From Alphaproteobacteria bacterium (GTDB taxonomy: Bacteria > Pseudomonadota > Alphaproteobacteria > Sphingomonadales > Sphingomonadaceae): 64,000 nt of DNA. Shown here piece after piece: positions 59,666 to 64,000 of the stretch. The DNA lies in contig JAHJIJ010000011.1 in NCBI GenBank assembly GCA_018823325.1, positions 124,001-188,000 of the forward strand, written 5' to 3'. The notes under the pieces are model-generated. The model saw only the letters and a program-made list of their open reading frames with translations. It had not been told where the DNA came from and ran no database searches. A program made the position numbers and the translations under genes. Every line of letters begins with the position of its first letter. Positions within the stretch are counted from its first letter, which is position 1.

Positions 59666-61039
59666 TCAAAAACTCTCTTCGCCGTAGACCTTGGAAATAT
59701 CCCCGCTCCACGCACCATTGTATCGCTCCAGCAGGCGTTCGGCGTGGGTGCGGCCGGTGCTGGCGACTTCGTCCAGCGCGGAGAGGTAGCCGCCTTCGTT
59801 CTCGCCGATGCTGTCAAGGCGGGCGCGGGCCGCGAGGCCAGAGCGGGCGATGGCGAGGACCTGGCCTGCGATGTCCTGCAAGGTGCGTCCGCCGGGGACC
59901 GGCGCGCGCAGGGCGAGGCGGGGGACTTCGTTGCGGAGCGTTTCACGCTCCTCCATCGTCCAGTCCTTGACCAGATCCCATGCGGCATCGAGCGCGGTGT
60001 CGTCATAGAGCAGGCCGACCCACAGGGCGGGCAGGGCGCAGATACGGTTCCAGGGGCCACCGTCGGCGCCGCGCATCTCGAGGAAGCTCTTCATCCGCAC
60101 TTCCGGGAAGGCGGTGGAGAGATGGTCGGCCCAGTCGGTCATCGTCGGGCGCTCGCCGGGGAGGGCGGGCAGCTTTCCATCGAGGAAATCGCGGAAGCTC
60201 TGGCCGGCGGCATCGATATATTTGCCGTCGCGGAAGACGAAGTACATCGGCACGTCCAGCGCATAATCGGCGTAGCGCTCGTAGCCGAAGCCATCCTCGA
60301 ACACGAATGGCAGCATGCCGGTGCGATGCGGGTCAGTGTCCGACCAGATGTGGCTGCGATAGGAGAGGAAGCCGTTGGGCTTGCCTTCCGTGAACGGGGA
60401 ATTGGCGAACAACGCTGTGGCCAGCGGCTGGAGCGCGAGGCTGGTGCGGAACATCTTCACCATGCGCGCTTCGCTGGAGTAATCCAGGTTGACCTGAATG
60501 GTGCAGGTGCGCAGCATCATGTCCAATCCCATGCTGCCGACGCGGGGCATGTGCCGCAGCATGATGCCATAGCGGCCCTTGGGCATGATCGGCAGCTCTT
60601 CGCGCGTCTTGTCCGGCCACATGCCAAGGCCCAGGAATCCGAGGCCGAGCCGGTCGCCGACGGCCTTCACCTGCTCGAGATGACGCCCGGTCTCGGCGCA
60701 GGTTTCGTGCAGATTGTCGAGCGGGGCGCCGGAGAGTTCCAGCTGGCCGGCGGGTTCGAGGCTGATCGTGCCGTCCGACCCGGCAAGCGCAATGACCTTG
60801 CCGCCTTCTTCCACCGGTTCCCAGCCGAATTCGCGCAGGCCATCGAGCAGATCACGGATGCCGCCGGGCTCGTCATAGGACGGCGCGCGATGGTCCGAAA
60901 AGCGGTACACGAACTTCTCGTGCTCGGTGCCGATCTTCCAGCGGTCTGCGGGCTTTTCGCCCTCCTCGAACAGGCTGATAAGCTGGGCGCGGGACTCGAT
61001 GATCGGATCGTCGCCCGCCGTTTCCTTGCGTGTACTCAT
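59666..61039 (-). CDS. gshA: Glutamate-cysteine ligase (plant/alphaproteobacterial type)
   Basis: First step of glutathione synthesis: joins glutamate and cysteine with ATP. The 457-residue sequence belongs to the GCS2-type family of plants and alphaproteobacteria: RYGIMLRHMPRVGSMGLDMMLRTCTIQVNLDY, then FANSPFTEGKPNGFLSYRSHIW, and MYFVFRDGKYIDAAGQSF. The start is ATG 61039. It fits with the gloA/gloB, ggt and sthA genes in the window, which also handle glutathione or its redox supply. It runs toward the GIY-YIG element on the opposite strand. Confidence 0.95.
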   Translation of the reverse strand: MSTRKETAGDDPIIESRAQLISLFEEGEKPADRWKIGTEHEKFVYRFSDHRAPSYDEPGGIRDLLDGLREFGWEPVEEGGKVIALAGSDGTISLEPAGQLELSGAPLDNLHETCAETGRHLEQVKAVGDRLGLGFLGLGMWPDKTREELPIMPKGRYGIMLRHMPRVGSMGLDMMLRTCTIQVNLDYSSEARMVKMFRTSLALQPLATALFANSPFTEGKPNGFLSYRSHIWSDTDPHRTGMLPFVFEDGFGYERYADYALDVPMYFVFRDGKYIDAAGQSFRDFLDGKLPALPGERPTMTDWADHLSTAFPEVRMKSFLEMRGADGGPWNRICALPALWVGLLYDDTALDAAWDLVKDWTMEERETLRNEVPRLALRAPVPGGRTLQDIAGQVLAIARSGLAARARLDSIGENEGGYLSALDEVASTGRTHAERLLERYNGAWSGDISKVYGEESF

Positions 61040-61103
61040 TGCGTGATCCGGTCCTCACCCTGCATCGGCGCGCCAATAAGAGGTTTGCTGCGCCCGCGCA
61101 AAT

Positions 61104-61865
61104 TCATTTCGATTCGAAACTTGTCCAGTCGCCATTGAGGGCCATCCAGCAGGCTGTGGCGGCGATAGCGGCGGTCTCGGCGCGCAGGATTCGGGGGCCA
61201 AGGGAGATGGGCCGGGCCGCGGGATGCGCGCGGATGGCGGCGCGCTCCTTCTCCGTGAATCCGCCTTCCGGGCCGATGATGAGCGCAGCGGGGCCGGGGT
61301 TGGCGGCGAAGCTCTTGGTCATGGGTTCGCCGCCGGTTTCATCGGCAAAGAACAGCGCGCGGTCGGCCGGCCAGTCGGCGAGGAGAGCGGGGAGAGTGGT
61401 GAGATCGGCAAGATCGGGCAGCGCGGTGCGGCCGCATTGCTCGGCGGCTTCCACCAGATGCGCGTGCAGGCGCTCGCCATTCACCTTGTCGACGATGCTG
61501 CGCTCGGTGCGAACCGGAACGAGCCGCGCGACGCCCAGTTCGCAGGCTTTCTCGGCGACAAGATCGATCCGGCCCTTCTTGATTGGCGCGATGCAAAGCC
61601 AGAAATCGGGGACGGTTTCGGGCGGGCGGGTCTGCGCCGTGCAGCGCAGGACAAGGTCGCGCTTGCGGACCTGCTCGGCCGTGGCGCTCCATTCGCCCGA
61701 GCGGCCATCGAAGAGGAGCACGACGTCGCCCTCACGGACGCGCATGACCGAAATCAGATAATGGGCGCTGTTGCCCTCGACCGGGACGGCGATCTGCTCA
61801 CCGAGCGCCGTCTCTACGAACAGGCGCGGCGCGGATTTGGGCGGCCAGGCGGGGGTGGCGGGCAT
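61104..61865 (-). CDS. rsmE: 16S rRNA (uracil-1498-N3)-methyltransferase
   Basis: Methylates U1498 in the decoding region of 16S rRNA. The 253-residue SPOUT enzyme has the N-terminal PUA-like part (RLFVETALG, HYLISVMRVREGD) and the knot motifs LIIGPEGGFTEKE and LGPRILRAETA. It lies 64 bases upstream of gshA on the same strand and may be co-transcribed with it. Its start is divergent from ubiA, whose gene begins 123 bases away. Confidence 0.95.
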   Translation of the reverse strand: MPATPAWPPKSAPRLFVETALGEQIAVPVEGNSAHYLISVMRVREGDVVLLFDGRSGEWSATAEQVRKRDLVLRCTAQTRPPETVPDFWLCIAPIKKGRIDLVAEKACELGVARLVPVRTERSIVDKVNGERLHAHLVEAAEQCGRTALPDLADLTTLPALLADWPADRALFFADETGGEPMTKSFAANPGPAALIIGPEGGFTEKERAAIRAHPAARPISLGPRILRAETAAIAATACWMALNGDWTSFESK

Positions 61866-61988
61866 GAAATCGCCCTAGCCAAGTGGAGGGTGGCCTACAA
61901 GAGCAGGCACGGGAGGGGCCTGGGCGCGAGAGGAGGGTTGATCGGATGGTTGTTCCTGGCGCAGGGGTGTGGCGAGAGGCGCAGGCAA

Positions 61989-62918
61989 ATGAGGACGGAC
62001 GGACCAGTGGAGCGCAGCGAGCCGCAATATGTGCCGGATACCGAAGTGCAGGGCCTGCTGCGTCTGCTGCCGGCAGCGGCGCGGCCTTATGCCCTGCTGG
62101 CGCGGTTCGATCGGCCGATCGGCTGGTGGCTGCTGTTCTGGCCCGGCGCATGGGCGATTGCGCTTGCTGGGGGCGTGCCGGAGCGCTGGACGATGCTGCT
62201 CTGGTTCCTGCTCGGCAGCATCGCAATGCGCGGGGCGGGCTGTGTCTATAACGACATTGTGGACCGTGATCTTGACGCCCAGGTGGCACGAACGGCCAGC
62301 CGGCCGATTGCGAGCGGCGCGGTTTCGCTCAAGGCGGCCTGGGCCTGGCTGCTGACGCTGTGCCTCGTCGGGCTGATCGTGCTGCTGCAATTGCGCTGGC
62401 AGGCGCAGATCGTCGCGCTGGCGAGCCTTGCGCTGGTCGCGGCCTATCCGTTCATGAAGCGCATCACCTGGTGGCCGCAGGCCTGGCTGGGGCTGGTGTT
62501 CACCTGGGCGGCGCCGGTGGGCTGGGTAGAGATTAGTGGCGGCATGAGCGCGGCGGGGCTGCTGCTCTACGGCGGCGCGTTTTTCTGGGTGATTGCCTAT
62601 GACACCATCTACGCGCTGCAGGACAAGGAGGATGACGCGCTCGTCGGCATTCGTTCCAGTGCGCTGGCCTTGGGGCAGCATGTGCGGGCCGGGGTGGGGC
62701 TCTGCTTCGCGCTGGCCCTGCTGCTGTGGGGCGCTGCGGTTTGGCAGGTGGTGCCGCACTGGCTCTCGTTGCTGGCGCTGGCGCCGCTGGCGGTGCAATT
62801 CCTCTGGCAGGTGGGCACGCTGCGGGAAGATGGCGCGGACCCGCTCGTCAAGTTCCGGTCCAACCGCTTTGCCGGGCTTCTCATGTTCGCCGCCTGTCTT
62901 GCGGTGGGCAGTGCTTGA
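61989..62918 (+). CDS. ubiA: 4-hydroxybenzoate polyprenyltransferase
   Basis: Attaches the polyprenyl tail to 4-hydroxybenzoate in ubiquinone synthesis. The 309-residue membrane protein has about eight to nine helices, the first Asp-rich motif NDIVDRDLD (near residue 92), and the second DTIYALQDKEDD (near 210), which bind Mg-diphosphate. ATG 61989 is preferred; the long open frame upstream overlaps rsmE on the other strand and lacks homology. Ubiquinone is the substrate pool of the bc1 complex at the other end of the window. Confidence 0.94.
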   Translation: MRTDGPVERSEPQYVPDTEVQGLLRLLPAAARPYALLARFDRPIGWWLLFWPGAWAIALAGGVPERWTMLLWFLLGSIAMRGAGCVYNDIVDRDLDAQVARTASRPIASGAVSLKAAWAWLLTLCLVGLIVLLQLRWQAQIVALASLALVAAYPFMKRITWWPQAWLGLVFTWAAPVGWVEISGGMSAAGLLLYGGAFFWVIAYDTIYALQDKEDDALVGIRSSALALGQHVRAGVGLCFALALLLWGAAVWQVVPHWLSLLALAPLAVQFLWQVGTLREDGADPLVKFRSNRFAGLLMFAACLAVGSA

Positions 62919-62973
62919 CGAACGCGGCGGCGACAGGCAGGCGCAAGCGGCCTGACATCGCCGGGGAGCCCCA

Positions 62974-63555
62974 ATGCTGCGACGCACTTATGAATGGACT
63001 CTCGAAAAGGCCGGGCATCGCACCGCGCCGCGCTGGCTGTTCGGCATCAGCTTCATGGAAAGCAGCTTCTTTCCGATTCCGCCGGACGTGCTGCTCGGGC
63101 CGATGTGCCTATCCCAGCCGCGCAGGGCGTTCAGCTTCGCGTTCATCTGCACCGTCGCCTCCGTGCTTGGAGCACTGCTCGGCTATGTGATCGGCATGTT
63201 CCTGTTCGACACGATCGGCAAGGCGATCCTCGATTTTTACGGGATGACCGCCGAGTTCGAGAGCTTTGCGCAGCGCTTCAACGAGCAGGGTTGGCTCATC
63301 GTGCTGCTGGCCGGTTTCACGCCGCTGCCGTTCAAGGTGATCACCATTGCGGCGGGGGCGACGGCGATGCCGCTTTATGTGCTGGTTGTCGCCAGCATCA
63401 TTGCACGCTCGGCGCGCTTCTTTCTGGTCGCGGCCCTGCTGTGGAAGTTCGGCGAGCCTATGAAAGCGTTCATCGATAGGCATTTCGGCCTGCTCACTGC
63501 AGTCGTAGGCGTGCTGGGGGTCGGCGGATTCGTGGTAGTGAAATATCTGGTATGA
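62974..63555 (+). CDS. YqaA-family membrane protein (SNARE-associated/DedA-like)
   Basis: A 193-residue integral membrane protein with four to five helices and the motif MESSFFPIPPDVLLGPM (about 28-44) plus LAGFTPLPFKVITIAAGA, as in the YqaA branch of the VTT/DedA superfamily. DedA proteins flip lipid carriers, but this branch is not characterised. GGGGAG lies just upstream of the start. It runs four bases before the lnt start codon, suggesting one operon. Confidence 0.88.
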   Translation: MLRRTYEWTLEKAGHRTAPRWLFGISFMESSFFPIPPDVLLGPMCLSQPRRAFSFAFICTVASVLGALLGYVIGMFLFDTIGKAILDFYGMTAEFESFAQRFNEQGWLIVLLAGFTPLPFKVITIAAGATAMPLYVLVVASIIARSARFFLVAALLWKFGEPMKAFIDRHFGLLTAVVGVLGVGGFVVVKYLV

Positions 63556-63559
63556 TGAC

Positions 63560-64000
63560 GTGAACGGCATCGAGACGGTCCGTCGGACGAGCGCCGCGTT
63601 CATCGCGAAGCGGCCGGGCGTGACGGCGCTGCTGGCGGGGGCACTCTCGGCGACCGGTTTTGCGCCGCTCGGGCTCTGGCCGATCACGCTCGCGATGCTG
63701 GCGCTGCTGATGCAGCTGATCTGGCAGGCGCCGGACCGCAAGGCGGCCGGGAAGGTCGGCTATGCCTTCGGGCTGGGGCACTTCACCATCGGGCTGAACT
63801 GGATCGCCCATGCCTTCACTTTTCAGGACTCCATGCCGCACTGGCTGGGCTATCCGGCGGTGGCTCTGCTTTCGCTGTTCCTGGCGCTCTATCCGGCTGT
63901 GGCCGCGATCATAGGTTGGATGCTTGGCCGGGGGCGGCCACAATTCTTTGCGCTGTTCTTCGCCTGTGCCTGGCTGCTGACGGAGTATCTGCGCGCGAGT
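63560..64000 (+). CDS. lnt: Apolipoprotein N-acyltransferase (5' part)
   Basis: Adds the third acyl chain to lipoproteins. GTG 63560 opens a frame that continues to the window end (147 codons, no stop). The residues show LLAGALSATGFAPLGLWPITLAML, then FGLGHFTIGLNWIAHAF and WLLTEYLRA, the N-terminal membrane part of Lnt, where the helix with WIAHAF is a family marker. The catalytic nitrilase domain is expected after the window. The gene starts four bases after the YqaA-type gene. The assignment rests on the N-terminal third only. Confidence 0.88.
   Translation, partial: MNGIETVRRTSAAFIAKRPGVTALLAGALSATGFAPLGLWPITLAMLALLMQLIWQAPDRKAAGKVGYAFGLGHFTIGLNWIAHAFTFQDSMPHWLGYPAVALLSLFLALYPAVAAIIGWMLGRGRPQFFALFFACAWLLTEYLRAS

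Noticed and set aside
59639..61138. A 499-codon forward open frame
   Set aside because: Antisense to gshA; the translation is a composition-driven shadow.
61224..61988. N-terminal extension of ubiA
   Set aside because: The frame is open upstream but overlaps rsmE on the other strand and carries no ubiA-like sequence, so ATG 61989 is used.
61875..62987. A 370-codon reverse-strand open frame
   Set aside because: Antisense to ubiA, with a translation rich in Arg, Pro and Gln.

Overview
The window reads as chromosome of a sphingomonad (Alphaproteobacteria, Sphingomonadales). Three things point there: two secreted proteins end in the PEPxxWA-CTERM sorting signal typical of this order, the rhamnose and capsule-type export genes resemble the sphingan polysaccharide loci of Sphingomonas, and most of the housekeeping genes (CarD, Suv3-like helicase plus S4 protein plus ferredoxin, plant-type GshA) are in alphaproteobacterial form. 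Base composition is GC-rich throughout, apart from an AT-rich patch near 41.7-41.9 kb. I see no rRNA, tRNA, CRISPR array, prophage or classical insertion sequence.

Layout. 0-1.9 kb: the end of cytochrome b and all of cytochrome c1 of the bc1 complex, closed by a strong terminator. 2.0-19.3 kb: a surface-polysaccharide region. It holds galU and ugd (UDP-glucose to UDP-glucuronate), a small exosortase-associated membrane protein, rmlA-C-D-B (dTDP-L-rhamnose), a reverse-strand export operon (OPX protein, outer-membrane barrel, Wzz-type chain-length protein, tyrosine kinase), and a forward run of a TPR lipoprotein, the initiating sugar-phosphate transferase, a Wzy/ligase-like membrane protein and an uncharacterised glycosidase-like secreted protein. 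Precursor supply, chain initiation, polymerisation and export are all present, but no elongating glycosyltransferase and no Wzx flippase are visible, so the locus is either split or extends to other sites.

19.4-31 kb: metabolism and envelope genes (gamma-glutamyltransferase lipoprotein, acyl-CoA ligase, gloA/gloB, SIMPL protein, CNNM transporter, TPR protein, hydrolase, M48 protease, YjgN-like DUF898 protein). 31-35 kb: a zinc-type TonB receptor, an inverted-repeat element and an M23 peptidase. 35-45 kb: Suv3-like helicase, S4 protein, ferredoxin, CarD, an adhesin-like DUF2807 protein, two PEPxxWA-CTERM proteins and the (p)ppGpp enzyme Rsh.

45-57.5 kb: an HxlR regulator leading into a LytS/LytTR two-component pair, a glycine-zipper protein, a phytase-like esterase, rpmB, tadA, a large GT-C-like membrane protein divergent from gtrA, an ArsR-methyltransferase fusion and a TelA pair. 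57.6-64 kb: sthA, a GIY-YIG nuclease gene enclosed by perfect terminal inverted hairpin repeats (the most unusual structure in the window), gshA, rsmE, ubiA, a YqaA-type membrane protein and the start of lnt, which runs off the end.

Several genes appear to use TTG or GTG starts with good Shine-Dalgarno sequences (galU, rmlA, the tyrosine kinase, the OPX gene, the acyl-CoA ligase, sthA, lnt). The S4 gene has no standard start codon at the place where its domain begins.
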